From: JAYWXI01 sp036016955
GTDB lineage: Bacteria > Bacteroidota > Bacteroidia > Flavobacteriales > Weeksellaceae
Length of the DNA stretch: 64,000 nt
NCBI RefSeq assembly: GCF_036016955.1
Contig: NZ_JAYWXI010000010.1
Location: 54,775 to 118,774 of the forward strand
Direction: 5' to 3'
The translations under genes were made by a program, and so were the position numbers. Shown in pieces: positions 16,712 to 25,648 of this stretch. The notes under the pieces were generated by a model, which worked only from the letters and a program-made list of their open reading frames with translations, made no database searches and was not told the origin of the DNA. Position 1 is the stretch's first letter; each line of letters starts with the position of its first letter.

Positions 16712-18757
16712 TTAGAAATTAATGATTGTTTTCAATTGAATGTCCATTCCTTTGGCATGAACAAAATACCTGAAATGATCCGTGTAATTTTTGTATTCTT
16801 TGTTGAACAGGTTATGGACGGCTATAGTTACCAAACAGGTTTTTGCTTTGGAATAATGAAACTCCGAAGCAATTCCCAAATCAAATAAATGGTAGCTTTC
16901 GGGAGGAGGGGCAAGATCCTGTTCAGGGTTGTATTTTTTTTGTTTTGAGGTGTATCGGTGTTCTGCCGTGAAGTAGACGGGGAGAGCGTGTTGGGAAAAA
17001 AATTTCCATTTCCATTTTTGGTGAAAGGTTAGGGGAGGAATCATCGGAAGGTAGCCGTTGCTCTTTGAATCCCTGGCGTCAATCCAAGCAAGGTCCGAGC
17101 TGTACGCCAGCGAAGGCGTGATTTTATAGTTGAGGGCCAAGTCGCCGCCGGCAAAAAAGGCATCGGTTTGCACCATTTGAAAAATGACGGCAGGACCGGA
17201 AAAGAGGTATTTGTAGTTTCCGTTGGGAACACTGTAGATGTAGCCTTTAATAGGCTGTACAAAAGCAGACAAACGGAGTTTAAATTTTTCCTTTGAATAG
17301 TTGATTTTCTGAACAATTTTCAATGCCCGTTCAGGTTGAAGATTTTCCTCTCCAACATAAAAAATAGGAATGCCGTGCTGTTTACCGTTTACGTATATTT
17401 CATAGGGTTCGGGGGGTCTCCAGGCCCATCCTGCGTCTATTGTGTACTTCCATTTTGGTGCTATTTGTTTTTCGAGCAACGCGTTGTAGGATAAGTTGGA
17501 GTATTTTCTTTTTCCTCCGTAGCGATTCCCTAAGAAGTTATACCCTATGGCGTTTGTGCTTCGAAGGTCATACCGTACCCCGATTTCCGCTTTCCATTGG
17601 TTGGATTTGTACTCCGAAGTCATGAAAAAGGCCTGGTTTAGGAGGGTGTAATTCGGAATGGTAGGCACCACTCCGGTTCCGGGAATATTCCGGTTTTCTT
17701 GCTGTTGGTATTGGAATCCGATACTGCCGTTGAATTTTTTTGTGTATTTTTTGTCCCATAGGGCTTCAAGGAAGTGGGAGGAGAGATGGGTATGTTGGGT
17801 GGGAATGCGGCTTCGGTCCAGCCGGCGGACGTCAAACTCTTTGCGGTGGTTCTGCTGGTAGCCGTAGTCAAAGGAAAGCGAGTTATTTTCATGGAAGTTG
17901 TACTTCGCATGGAATTTTCCTGTGAGATGGCTTGCTTCTTGCTTGGGAGGGCTTACGTCGTACGAAAATACGGTAGTCCTTTCGGGACGGTCTATATTAG
18001 TTCTTTCTTGAAATTCTTCGATGTTTCCGGTGAGTGAACCGAAGAAAACGCCCGTTTGCGAAAAAAAACGGTTGAGGGTTAGATCCCCTGAAAATCGTTT
18101 GTTTTTGTAGCCCAGCAGAATCAGGGAATTTAATTGCCGGTAACCGGTATTGTTAACGTAGTAATTGCCGGTTTTGTAATCGCCGGCTTGGTGGTAGGTT
18201 TGTTGGACTTGCCAGGCCCATTTGTTTTTCATGGCGCTTCTAAGCGTGATTCCCGTGATGGATTTTCCATCGTTGGAGTGTCCGGATAGGTTAGCAGAAC
18301 CGTTCAGTTTTCCGTTGAAGTCAAGGGGTTTGGAGTTTAAAAGGACAACGCCTCCCAAGGCTCCTGCACCATAACGTACGCTTCGGGCCCCTTTAATTAT
18401 TTCAATGTGCGGATAGACTGTGGCATCGAGTTCGGGGGCATGGTGGTCGGCCCAGTTTTGGTTGATTAGAGGCAGCCCGTGGTGGAGTGTTAGAATTCGG
18501 GTTCCGGAAAGTCCGTCTATGACGGGTTTGGAGGTGTTTGCTCCGGATTGGATGAGGTTTACTCCCGGAATGTTTTTAAGGATATCGAGATTGCTTCCCG
18601 AATATTCATGGATTAATTCTCTTTGAATGAGAGTTGGTTTTGATGTCGAAGAGATGATGGCAACGGTATCAATTGTTTTTTCTCCGATATTTTGGGCATA
18701 GTTCCATATGGGGAAAATCCCAAGCAGAATGCCACCTTGTATTCTTGCAAAGTTCAT
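16712..18757 (-). CDS. TonB-dependent outer-membrane receptor, ZnuD-like metal type
   Basis: 681 residues. Signal peptide to about residue 22, then a plug domain (about 45-160: LDILKNIPGVNLIQSG, IEIIKGARSVRYGAGALGG) and a beta-barrel ending in aromatic-terminated strands (final residues LKTIINF). The plug segment NQNWADHHAPELDA recalls the DHA-containing plug of ZnuD zinc receptors. There is no N-terminal carboxypeptidase-like domain, unlike the SusC class. It lies between a small secreted Cys/His protein and a His-containing lipoprotein, a typical metal-uptake layout. Zinc or copper is my best guess; heme is possible. Confidence 0.85.
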   Translation of the reverse strand: MNFARIQGGILLGIFPIWNYAQNIGEKTIDTVAIISSTSKPTLIQRELIHEYSGSNLDILKNIPGVNLIQSGANTSKPVIDGLSGTRILTLHHGLPLINQNWADHHAPELDATVYPHIEIIKGARSVRYGAGALGGVVLLNSKPLDFNGKLNGSANLSGHSNDGKSITGITLRSAMKNKWAWQVQQTYHQAGDYKTGNYYVNNTGYRQLNSLILLGYKNKRFSGDLTLNRFFSQTGVFFGSLTGNIEEFQERTNIDRPERTTVFSYDVSPPKQEASHLTGKFHAKYNFHENNSLSFDYGYQQNHRKEFDVRRLDRSRIPTQHTHLSSHFLEALWDKKYTKKFNGSIGFQYQQQENRNIPGTGVVPTIPNYTLLNQAFFMTSEYKSNQWKAEIGVRYDLRSTNAIGYNFLGNRYGGKRKYSNLSYNALLEKQIAPKWKYTIDAGWAWRPPEPYEIYVNGKQHGIPIFYVGEENLQPERALKIVQKINYSKEKFKLRLSAFVQPIKGYIYSVPNGNYKYLFSGPAVIFQMVQTDAFFAGGDLALNYKITPSLAYSSDLAWIDARDSKSNGYLPMIPPLTFHQKWKWKFFSQHALPVYFTAEHRYTSKQKKYNPEQDLAPPPESYHLFDLGIASEFHYSKAKTCLVTIAVHNLFNKEYKNYTDHFRYFVHAKGMDIQLKTIINF

Positions 18758-18959
18758 TTTTGAAAGTTCTGTGATAAAGAGGTTTAAAAGATTCCGTCAA
18801 TCTTGTCTGCGTCCGTATATTCTTCTATTGCCGGCTGCGAGAATGAGGGGAAATGCCACAGAACTGCTGTTTTTTTACGGAAATAGCAAAAAACTTTAAT
18901 CTATAACTTAAAGAATTCCTCGGGGGAACTTATTGATGGATAGAGACAAGCAAGTGGCA

Positions 18960-19319
18960 TTAGGACAAACGGGGAGGGGCTCTATCGGAAAGGGAAGGGG
19001 ATAATCTATTTGCTTTGGTGTTGGTGTTTCCTGCATGAGGATTCTCCATGGAAACCCGACCAAAGGAAATCCAACGGGACAGTTCCGGCAGAAGGAAAAA
19101 AGAAGCAGAAAAAAAAGACTGATGTTGCTTCTGGCTTCCGAAGTGTGCGCCATGTTTGCATATTCCTTTCCGGCAGTCCTCACGTTCCTGACTTTCTGTT
19201 GATTGTTTTTCTATACCGTGAAGAATTACTTCCGCAGAAGTGGCCCCCCCCAAGAATAAAATCTTGAAAGATAATACAAAGACAAAAGTCAGCTTTATGA
19301 AAAAATGTTGTCCGAGCAT
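18960..19319 (-). CDS. Small secreted Cys/His protein upstream of the TonB receptor (start uncertain)
   Basis: An open frame of about 119 residues. A hydrophobic N-terminus (KLTFVFVLSFKILFLGG) is followed by CRKGICKHGAHFGSQKQHQ and a C-terminus with SDRAPPRLS. Small secreted Cys/His proteins with an R-A/G-P-P end often precede metal-type TonB receptors in Flavobacteriia, and the receptor gene starts about 200 bp downstream. Problems: the ATG at 19319 would leave almost no leader after the promoter, and the natural-looking start (Lys-Leu-Thr onward) is preceded by ATA. A competing minus-strand frame (18908-19183) overlaps. It may be a decaying gene. The 200 bp to the receptor start show no further gene. 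Confidence 0.4.
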   Translation of the reverse strand: MLGQHFFIKLTFVFVLSFKILFLGGATSAEVILHGIEKQSTESQEREDCRKGICKHGAHFGSQKQHQSFFSASFFLLPELSRWISFGRVSMENPHAGNTNTKANRLSPSLSDRAPPRLS

Positions 19320-19328
19320 CCCGTTGGG

Positions 19329-19336
19329 CAAAGGTA
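19329..19336 (-). promoter_or_regulatory. -7 promoter element of the metal-uptake operon
   Basis: Minus-strand TACCTTTG exactly matches TAnnTTTG, directly before the small secreted-protein frame. Confidence 0.5.
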
Positions 19337-19343
19337 AGAAATT

Positions 19344-19354
19344 TTATCTGATAA
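19344..19354. promoter_or_regulatory. Palindrome in the promoter spacer, possible metalloregulator operator
   Basis: TTATC-T-GATAA is a perfect 5-bp-arm palindrome lying 8-18 bp upstream of the -7 element, between it and the expected -33 region. A Fur/Zur-type repressor bound here would block transcription; the regulator itself is not in the window. Confidence 0.35.
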
Positions 19355-19483
19355 TTTGTTTTTATCGGTTTTTGTTTATCGTGAAAGGGAGTGTTTGTGG
19401 CTTCGATTTTTTTCGGGGGGGGGAGGTAATTAGGTTTGGGTACGGAGAGGGGCGAGCCGAGTCAATCGGAAATATCCATATGA

Positions 19484-19511
19484 CAAAATCCCGAATAATT
19501 TCGGGATTTTG
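19484..19511. terminator. Terminator after rplT
   Basis: A 12-bp perfect stem CAAAATCCCGAA / TTCGGGATTTTG with a TAAT loop, 25 bp past the minus-strand rplT stop. From 19355 to 19483 there is no gene, only a G-rich stretch near 19418. Confidence 0.85.
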
Positions 19512-19535
19512 ATTATTGATAACAAAAAAGTTAAT

Positions 19536-19880
19536 TTATTTTACTTGATCGACAACAGCTTTGAAAGCCTCAGGATGGTTCATTGCAAGGTCTGCAAGAA
19601 CTTTTCTGTTTAGCTCGATGTTGTTTTTCTTAAGAGCTCCCATGAACTGAGAGTAGGACATTCCGTGTTCTCTGGCTCCGGCATTGATTCTGGTAATCCA
19701 AAGAGCTCTGAAATTTCTTTTCTTCTCTTTTCTACCACGGTAAGCGTAAAGCATTGCTTTTTCTACCGCGTTTTTAGCTACCGTCCAAACGTTTTTTCTT
19801 CTACCGAAAAAACCTTTAGCCTGCTTCATTACTTTTTTTCTGCGTGCTCTGGAAGCCACCGCATTTACTGATCTTGGCAT
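19536..19880 (-). CDS. rplT: 50S ribosomal protein L20
   Basis: Binds 23S rRNA early in large-subunit assembly. 114 residues, very basic, with the signatures MPRSVNAVASRARRKKVMKQAKGFFGRRK-like N-terminus, LWITRINAGAREHGMSYSQFM and the helical C-terminus. It is the second gene after rpmI, with a 120-bp spacer that could hold a leader for L20 autoregulation, although I cannot see a convincing structure. Usual length and start. Confidence 0.98.
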   Translation of the reverse strand: MPRSVNAVASRARRKKVMKQAKGFFGRRKNVWTVAKNAVEKAMLYAYRGRKEKKRNFRALWITRINAGAREHGMSYSQFMGALKKNNIELNRKVLADLAMNHPEAFKAVVDQVK

Positions 19881-20000
19881 AATTTAAATGTTGTTTTTTT
19901 GAAAAGGGCGGCAATACGAGATTGCACTTTGGGGCACCGTTTCAGGGTTAAACTTGTTTTGAATTGGGTTAATTCTTATAAACCGAATGATTTATAAAAA

Positions 20001-20198
20001 CTACTTTAACGCTAATTGGCGAAGAACGCTTTTTTCGTCAGCCTTAGAAACGTAAGAAGTCTGAGTAAGGTTTCTTTTCTGTTTCGTTTCTTTCTTGGTC
20101 AGAATGTGGCTTTTATAAGCATTTTTTCTTTTGATCTTTCCGGTTCCGGTAAGAGCAAAACGCTTCTTAGCACCTGATTTCGTTTTTAACTTTGGCAT
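20001..20198 (-). CDS. rpmI: 50S ribosomal protein L35
   Basis: Small basic large-subunit protein; 65 residues, MPKLKTKSGAKKRFALTGTG start and a KRNLTQTSYVS segment typical of the family. It is first in the rpmI-rplT pair. infC, which usually precedes it, is absent: the upstream DNA holds its own promoter and then the divergent ndh gene. Confidence 0.98.
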   Translation of the reverse strand: MPKLKTKSGAKKRFALTGTGKIKRKNAYKSHILTKKETKQKRNLTQTSYVSKADEKSVLRQLALK

Positions 20199-20267
20199 TG
20201 TTTTGCTTTTTTTGTTTTTGTTATCAATAATTTCCGCTTGTTTGGTCTATGCCGCACAACCGGGCTG

Positions 20268-20275
20268 CAAATCTA
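20268..20275 (-). promoter_or_regulatory. -7 promoter element of rpmI-rplT
   Basis: Minus-strand TAGATTTG exactly matches TAnnTTTG, about 70 bp upstream of the rpmI start, leaving a leader of some 60 nt. Confidence 0.55.
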
Positions 20276-20378
20276 CGAAAAAAAATTAAACAATTTCTAA
20301 AAAAATACTTAAAAATAGGGGAGGTAAGGCTTCTTGAGCGATGAGGGCGACGGAGGGATCGGGAATTTAAAAAATCCG

Positions 20379-20386
20379 TACTTTTG
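20379..20386 (+). promoter_or_regulatory. -7 promoter element of ndh-trmD
   Basis: TACTTTTG exactly matches TAnnTTTG. It ends 6 bp before the ATG at 20393, so the leader would be extremely short. Confidence 0.5.
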
Positions 20387-20392
20387 CGTCTT

Positions 20393-21655
20393 ATGAAACC
20401 AAGGGAAAAAATAGTGATTATCGGGGGTGGTTTTGCGGGACTGCAGTTGGCCAAAACGCTGAATAATAAGAATAAGAAGGTGATAGTCATTGATAGGATG
20501 AATCATCATATGTTTCAGCCGCTGTTTTATCAGGTGGCGTGCGGGAGGATCGAACCATCTAACATTTCGTTTCCCTTCAGGAAAATCTTTCAGCGTTCGC
20601 GCAATACGCAGTTTCGCATGACAGAGGTGGAGCGTGTTTTGCCAGAACAGAATAAGGTTCTTACCAGGGATGGAGAGTTTTCTTACGATAAGCTGGTTAT
20701 TGCTACGGGATGTAAGACCAATTTTTTTGGCAATGTTAAAATGGAGCAGTCGGCTTATGGGATGAAAAACACTCAGGAGGCAATTTCGATTCGGAATCAT
20801 ATCCTGCTGACTTTTGAGAAGATGATTATTGAGAAAGCCAGAACCGACGATGGCAATTGGAATATTGTCATTGTGGGAAGTGGGCCTACGGGGGTGGAGT
20901 TGGCTGGGGCTTTTGCAGAGATGAAAAAGGATATTCTGCCCAGAGATTATCCCCGGATGAATTTTGATGCCTTAAAGATTATTTTGGTCAGTGCCACGGA
21001 AAAGCCGTTGAGTGTAATGAGTGAGGAGGCTCAGAACCAATCGGAAAAATATTTGAAGGATTTGGGGGTCTGTTTTATGAATGGTGAGCGGGTTACGGAC
21101 TACAGCGACGGGGTGGTTCATTTGGCGAGTGGCAAGGCGATTCCGTCCAATAATGTCATTTGGGCGGCTGGTGTAACGGGCAACGTGATTGAGGGGTTGA
21201 ATCCGGAAATCATGGTGCGTAACCGTTACAAGACGGATCGTTATAATTTGGTTCAGGGGTATGACAATATTTATGCGATAGGAGATATTGCTTATATGGA
21301 AACTCCGAGTTACCCTCAGGGGCATCCTCAGGTGGCAAACGTTGCGATTAACCAAGGGAAGAATTTAGGGCGGAATTTGTTGAAAAAAACGAAGGAGCAA
21401 TGGCATCCATACGAATATAAGGATTTGGGGAGCATGGCGACCATTGGAAAAAACCGTGCGGTTGTGGATTTGCCTAAGTGGAAGTTTCAAGGGGTTTTTG
21501 CCTGGTATTTTTGGATGTTTCTTCATTTGATGCTGATTTTGAGCGTGCGCAACAAGCTGGCAATTTTCTTCAACTGGATGTGGAGTTATTTCAATAGGGA
21601 TTCTTCGTTGCGACTAATTATTTTACCAACAAAAAAGAATATTACCGAACAATGA
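20393..21655 (+). CDS. ndh: Type II NADH dehydrogenase (NAD(P)/FAD-dependent oxidoreductase)
   Basis: Single-subunit respiratory enzyme passing electrons from NADH to quinone without pumping protons. 420 residues from MKPREK. FAD-binding Rossmann motif IIGGGFAGLQLAKTL at about 9-23, NADH-binding motif IVIVGSGPTGVELAG near 160-174, the YAIGDIA flavin segment near 295, and a hydrophobic C-terminal part (FAWYFWMFLHLMLIL) fitting membrane attachment. An in-frame TTG three codons upstream falls inside the promoter element, so ATG 20393 is chosen. Its stop overlaps the trmD start in ATGA. Confidence 0.93.
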   Translation: MKPREKIVIIGGGFAGLQLAKTLNNKNKKVIVIDRMNHHMFQPLFYQVACGRIEPSNISFPFRKIFQRSRNTQFRMTEVERVLPEQNKVLTRDGEFSYDKLVIATGCKTNFFGNVKMEQSAYGMKNTQEAISIRNHILLTFEKMIIEKARTDDGNWNIVIVGSGPTGVELAGAFAEMKKDILPRDYPRMNFDALKIILVSATEKPLSVMSEEAQNQSEKYLKDLGVCFMNGERVTDYSDGVVHLASGKAIPSNNVIWAAGVTGNVIEGLNPEIMVRNRYKTDRYNLVQGYDNIYAIGDIAYMETPSYPQGHPQVANVAINQGKNLGRNLLKKTKEQWHPYEYKDLGSMATIGKNRAVVDLPKWKFQGVFAWYFWMFLHLMLILSVRNKLAIFFNWMWSYFNRDSSLRLIILPTKKNITEQ

Positions 21656-22329
21656 GAATAGATATTATCAGTGTATTACCGGAGTTAATGGAGAGTCCGT
21701 TCAGGACGTCTATTTTGAAGCGGGCGATGCAGAAGGGGTTGGCCGAGGTGTATTTTCATCAGCTTCGGGATTGGAGCGTGGGGAAACACCGTCAGGTGGA
21801 TGATGAAATTTATGGTGGAGGAGCAGGGATGGTCATGATGGTGGAGCCTTTGGATAAATGCCTTTCAGAGTTGAAGTCCCAACGGGTATACGACGAAGTG
21901 ATCTATTTGACGCCCGATGGGGAGACGTTGAACCAAAAAATTGCCAATATGCTTTCCATAAGGGAGAACCTTATTTTTATTTGCGGGCATTATAAAGGGA
22001 TTGATCAGCGGGTGCGGGATCTTCATGTGACCAAAGAAATTTCCATTGGGGATTATGTGCTTACGGGGGGCGAATTGGCGGCTTGTGTTTTGGCGGATTC
22101 CATTATACGGCTTTTGCCGGGGGTGCTTAATGACGAGCAGAGTGCGCTGACGGACAGCTTTCAGGATGATTTGCTTTCGCCGCCCATTTATACGCGTCCT
22201 GAAGAATACAAGGGGCTTAGGGTGCCAGAGGTTCTTCTCAGCGGTAACTTTGCCAAAATTGAGGAGTGGCGTCATGAGGAAGCTGTTCGTATTACCCGGG
22301 AGCGTCGTCCGGACTTGTTGGGCGAATAA
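21652..22329 (+). CDS. trmD: tRNA (guanine37-N1)-methyltransferase
   Basis: Methylates G37 next to the anticodon, which prevents +1 frameshifting, using S-adenosylmethionine. 225 residues, the usual size. The SPOUT trefoil knot is seen in YLTPDGETLNQK, FICGHYKGIDQRV and SIGDYVLTGGELA (about 130-143). It is translationally coupled to ndh by a 4-base overlap; usual partners rpsP, rimM and rplS are not adjacent. Confidence 0.97.
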   Translation: MRIDIISVLPELMESPFRTSILKRAMQKGLAEVYFHQLRDWSVGKHRQVDDEIYGGGAGMVMMVEPLDKCLSELKSQRVYDEVIYLTPDGETLNQKIANMLSIRENLIFICGHYKGIDQRVRDLHVTKEISIGDYVLTGGELAACVLADSIIRLLPGVLNDEQSALTDSFQDDLLSPPIYTRPEEYKGLRVPEVLLSGNFAKIEEWRHEEAVRITRERRPDLLGE

Positions 22330-22348
22330 TTTTTTTTAGAAGAAGAAT

Positions 22349-22381
22349 AAAAAAATCCATCCGTAATCGGATGGATTTTTT
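22349..22381. terminator. Bidirectional terminator between trmD and the amylase gene
   Basis: Stem AAAAAATCCATCCG / CGGATGGATTTTTT around a TAAT loop between two convergent genes. Confidence 0.85.
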
Positions 22382-22391
22382 GTTTTGGGAT

Positions 22392-24563
22392 TTATTTTAG
22401 AATCACCTTGGTCGAAACGCTTCCTGATTCGGATTGCAGGGTCAGGATATAAAGTCCTGCCGGCAAACCTTGGGTTTTGATGGTTTCTTGTCCGGAATCG
22501 GCCTTTAGACGGAATATTCCTACCCGTTGGCCTGCGGTATTGAAAACGGAGAGGCTTCCCTTTTGGGCGTTGGTGTATTTCAAAGTGATTTCCCCGTTGG
22601 TTGCGGGATTCTGAACGACTCGCAGGGTGAGTGCATTGGTTCCGGATGCGGCAACATCTTGGGTGGAAAGCGAGACGAAAGAACTGCTGGAAGCATCCCA
22701 GGTGTACCAGCTGTCTTGGGTCACGTTGGTGAGATCTTTGGTTTGGGTTTCGCCCACGATGCCTGAGCTGCTTCCGTTTCTGAAGAGGAAATTGATGGAA
22801 GAGGCTCCTGGGAAGGAATAGATGAACCATCCGGGATTTTGCGTGTCGGGGGTCATTGCTACGGGGTTACTCCATTGGGCATCGGCGATTGTTCCGCTTG
22901 GCTGGGCGCCCCAGTAGTGGATATAGGGTTGTGACCATCCGCTTCCGGTGGGGTTAAATCTTATGTTTATGGCATTGGTGAAGTTGAAGTTTTTTACCAA
23001 TGTCCCGGAGCTTAAGCCTTCGTTGTCGAAAGCGGCGGCTTTCAAAGTGGCATTGGAACGAATGGCTATCGGAGCCGAATAAACGGGAGAGCTTTCAGTA
23101 GGTTCCGTGCCGTCCAAAGTGTAGCGTATGGTTGGGGTTAGGCCGCTGTCGTCGGTGGCGTTCAATGTCACGGAAGCGGATTCCGAGACGGAATAGTTGT
23201 TTTTTACCGGGATGATGCTTAAGCTTGGCGGGGTGTTAACCGGTGTTTTTGTCCATACTGTATAGTTGGTTCCGCTGGTGGCGATCGTCCATCCTGATCC
23301 GGCAGGAGTCCAACTGTAAGGGCCTATTTTTACAGCTATCACGGGATCGGTATCGGTTGAATTTTTTTTGATGTAGGCGCCGTAAAGGCCGGCACGGGCT
23401 TGGTCTATGACGACTTGGCTGAAAGCGTTAACGCCTGTTTTCTTTCTGATGGCGGTTAGTTTATTGATGGCTTCGGCATAACCTTCGCCGTAATTTACGC
23501 TAACTCCGTCTTTGGAATAGGTGCCACCGTAATAGTGAGGGGCGAATACGCAAGGGATTCCCGGATGGGTAAGGATGTAGGCGTAGGCCATCATGATGTT
23601 GTTTCTTCTGAAACCGGAATTGTGCACAAAGGTGTCGTGATTGTCCACAAAGGTTACTGCTTTATCGGCGTAACCGTATTCCCCGGCGAGTCCGGCCATG
23701 TTGCCCGAAGCGTTGAGCGTGCTGTAATTATTGGTCGGATTTTCCTGAATGATGGCAGAAAGAGTGTAGTAGAGTGAAAAGTCGAAAGTTCCCGAAACGT
23801 TGGCGCCTCCATTGTAGGTTTGGTCAATCCAGTTTTTGAGTTCGGTACGGTTTCCGCTCCAGTATTCTCCCACGGAGTAGTAAGGTTGGCTGTCGCCGAT
23901 GTACTCGCCGAAATAGGAAGGCGAAAATCCTTTGGCAACATCCCATCGCCAGCCTTTAAATCCTAGGTTTTTCAATCGGGAAAGGAATTCTTTGTAATCT
24001 TTTCTTACGTTAGGGTTGGTGTGGTCAATGTCTCTGGAACCGTCGAAGGATTCTCCGGTGTCAGGGGCTCCGCTTGGACGGCAGCTGACGTCGGGATTGC
24101 CGGCATCGTAGGCTTGGGTTGCTTCATCATTGATGACGATGGCATCACAGCCCCAGGTCGGGTTGGTGAAATCGGTCCAACCGGTGGTTCCGCTTCGGTG
24201 GTTGGCTACGACATCGGCAATGGGATTTAGGCCCAAGGCGTTCATGTGTTCGAGCATTTTTTTCAATTGGGCTTCGGTTCCCCAGCTGGTGGATTTGAAG
24301 TTGAAAAGTTCGGTCGGGAAGTACCCTACGCCTCCGGTGGACGCACTTGGTGGAGGAAGCCAAATCATATCGAAACCATTGGCTTTCAGTAGTCCTGTAC
24401 GAGTGTTGTAGTATTCGTAAAGGCCTTCTTCCGTCACTACTCTGGGTTGTGTATATTCGTCCCATCCGAAAGACTGGAACATGATATCGTCCAAATATTC
24501 TTGGGCGGAAGCCGTGGCTGAAAACAGAGCTACGGCAATCACGGGGAGGAAATATTTTTTCAT
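22392..24563 (-). CDS. T9SS-secreted alpha-amylase (GH13) with starch-binding module
   Basis: Extracellular starch-degrading enzyme, 723 residues. Signal peptide 1-20. The GH13 barrel shows region I DVVANH (117-122), nucleophile Asp208 in GWRWDVAKG, acid/base Glu233 in VGEYW and the FVDNHD region (305-310). After the barrel come a chitobiase C-terminal-like domain (about 455-530, YTLDGTEPTESSPVY), a CBM26-like starch-binding module (about 540-625, with conserved Trp and Tyr) and a type A T9SS sorting domain (about 650-723, QNPATNGEITLKY ... LPAGLYIL). It is monocistronic; a TATATTTA near-promoter lies at 24592-24599. No maltose transporter or SusCD pair is nearby. Confidence 0.95.
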   Translation of the reverse strand: MKKYFLPVIAVALFSATASAQEYLDDIMFQSFGWDEYTQPRVVTEEGLYEYYNTRTGLLKANGFDMIWLPPPSASTGGVGYFPTELFNFKSTSWGTEAQLKKMLEHMNALGLNPIADVVANHRSGTTGWTDFTNPTWGCDAIVINDEATQAYDAGNPDVSCRPSGAPDTGESFDGSRDIDHTNPNVRKDYKEFLSRLKNLGFKGWRWDVAKGFSPSYFGEYIGDSQPYYSVGEYWSGNRTELKNWIDQTYNGGANVSGTFDFSLYYTLSAIIQENPTNNYSTLNASGNMAGLAGEYGYADKAVTFVDNHDTFVHNSGFRRNNIMMAYAYILTHPGIPCVFAPHYYGGTYSKDGVSVNYGEGYAEAINKLTAIRKKTGVNAFSQVVIDQARAGLYGAYIKKNSTDTDPVIAVKIGPYSWTPAGSGWTIATSGTNYTVWTKTPVNTPPSLSIIPVKNNYSVSESASVTLNATDDSGLTPTIRYTLDGTEPTESSPVYSAPIAIRSNATLKAAAFDNEGLSSGTLVKNFNFTNAINIRFNPTGSGWSQPYIHYWGAQPSGTIADAQWSNPVAMTPDTQNPGWFIYSFPGASSINFLFRNGSSSGIVGETQTKDLTNVTQDSWYTWDASSSSFVSLSTQDVAASGTNALTLRVVQNPATNGEITLKYTNAQKGSLSVFNTAGQRVGIFRLKADSGQETIKTQGLPAGLYILTLQSESGSVSTKVILK

Positions 24564-24724
24564 AAGATTGTAATTTTATTAAAAAAGCCAGTAAATATAC
24601 AACATATTCTCTTGGTTTTTAAACGGAAAAGTGTGTTTTTTGTCAGTGTATTTTTTCCGTTTTTTCAGGCTTTTGTCGGGAAGCTTTCGGGAGGGGTGTT
24701 TTTTTTGAATGTAAAGGGACGCAA

Positions 24725-25639
24725 ATGAGATTGAAATCAGGGTATAGTCGGGGCGTGGTCATGTTTTATAATGTGGAAAATTTATATTTTCCTTCGGCGT
24801 TTGGAAAGTGGACGCCGAAGCGTTACCATGCGAAGCTCGAAAAGATTGCGGAAGTGATTGGTCGCATTGGGCACGATCTTAAAGAGTGGCCTTTATTGGT
24901 TGGCTTGTGCGAGGTTCAGGGAGAGGTGCCTTTACGGGACTTGGTGGCGATGCCTTCGCTGGAGGGGCGTTACGGCTTTGTGCATTATCGGGGAAACGAT
25001 GAGCGGGGTATGGATGTGGCTCTGCTTTACGATAAAACGAAGGTGGATGTGGTTTTTTCGGAGAGTATTGGGGTTTTGTTTGGAGAGGCATTTCCAAATG
25101 GGGAAGTTTCGGGGACTCGGGATTTGTTGTACGGAAAGATAAGGTATGAAGAGAAACTTTGGCATGTTTTTGTGATTCACTTGCCTTCAAAGAGGGATGA
25201 GGAAATCAATCGGATTAAGCGAGAGCGGGTTATGGCTGTTTTAGCTCAGCGTGTGGCGGCTTTGGTGAAAGACGGTGAGCCGGTGCTTGTGATGGGGGAT
25301 TTTAATGAAAATCCGACTTCGCCTTTATTGAAAAAAATAACTGAGTTTCAAAACGACCTAGGCTTATCCAATCCTTTTGAGGCTTTGTACGGGCAGTATT
25401 TTTTTTCGACTTTTCATGGGAAGAAAGGGCTTTTGTACGATCAGATTTTGTTTTCTCGAGCTTGGTCTTCTTGTTTTGGAAAGATTAGATCTGGAGTCTT
25501 TAAATGCGTAGAAATGACGGACGGAGGCAGGGAATATCGAGGGCGTCCGTTCCGTACTTATGCAGGGACGAGGTATTTGGGAGGCTACAGCGATCATTTT
25601 CCCGTGTGGGTTGATTTTGGTTTTTTGAAAACGAAATAG
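24725..25639 (+). CDS. Endonuclease/exonuclease/phosphatase family protein
   Basis: 304 residues of the EEP fold, in the exonuclease III/DNase I superfamily. Visible motifs are FYNVENLY near residue 14, the metal-binding Glu in LCEVQGEV near 61, VIHLPSKRDEE near 149, the catalytic VMGDFNENP near 195 and the C-terminal YSDHFPVWV near 290. No signal peptide, so it is probably cytoplasmic. The Lrp-type gene starts 9 bp downstream on the same strand. Whether it acts on DNA, RNA or phospholipid cannot be told. The 24564-24724 gap shows no clear promoter for it. Confidence 0.88.
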   Translation: MRLKSGYSRGVVMFYNVENLYFPSAFGKWTPKRYHAKLEKIAEVIGRIGHDLKEWPLLVGLCEVQGEVPLRDLVAMPSLEGRYGFVHYRGNDERGMDVALLYDKTKVDVVFSESIGVLFGEAFPNGEVSGTRDLLYGKIRYEEKLWHVFVIHLPSKRDEEINRIKRERVMAVLAQRVAALVKDGEPVLVMGDFNENPTSPLLKKITEFQNDLGLSNPFEALYGQYFFSTFHGKKGLLYDQILFSRAWSSCFGKIRSGVFKCVEMTDGGREYRGRPFRTYAGTRYLGGYSDHFPVWVDFGFLKTK

Positions 25640-25648
25640 AATAACGAT

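Noticed and set aside
18908..19183. Alternative minus-strand frame overlapping the small secreted protein (91 residues)
   Set aside because: Lacks a signal peptide at its start and a promoter; the other frame has the signal peptide and the RAPP-type end. A frameshift joining both remains possible but unproved.
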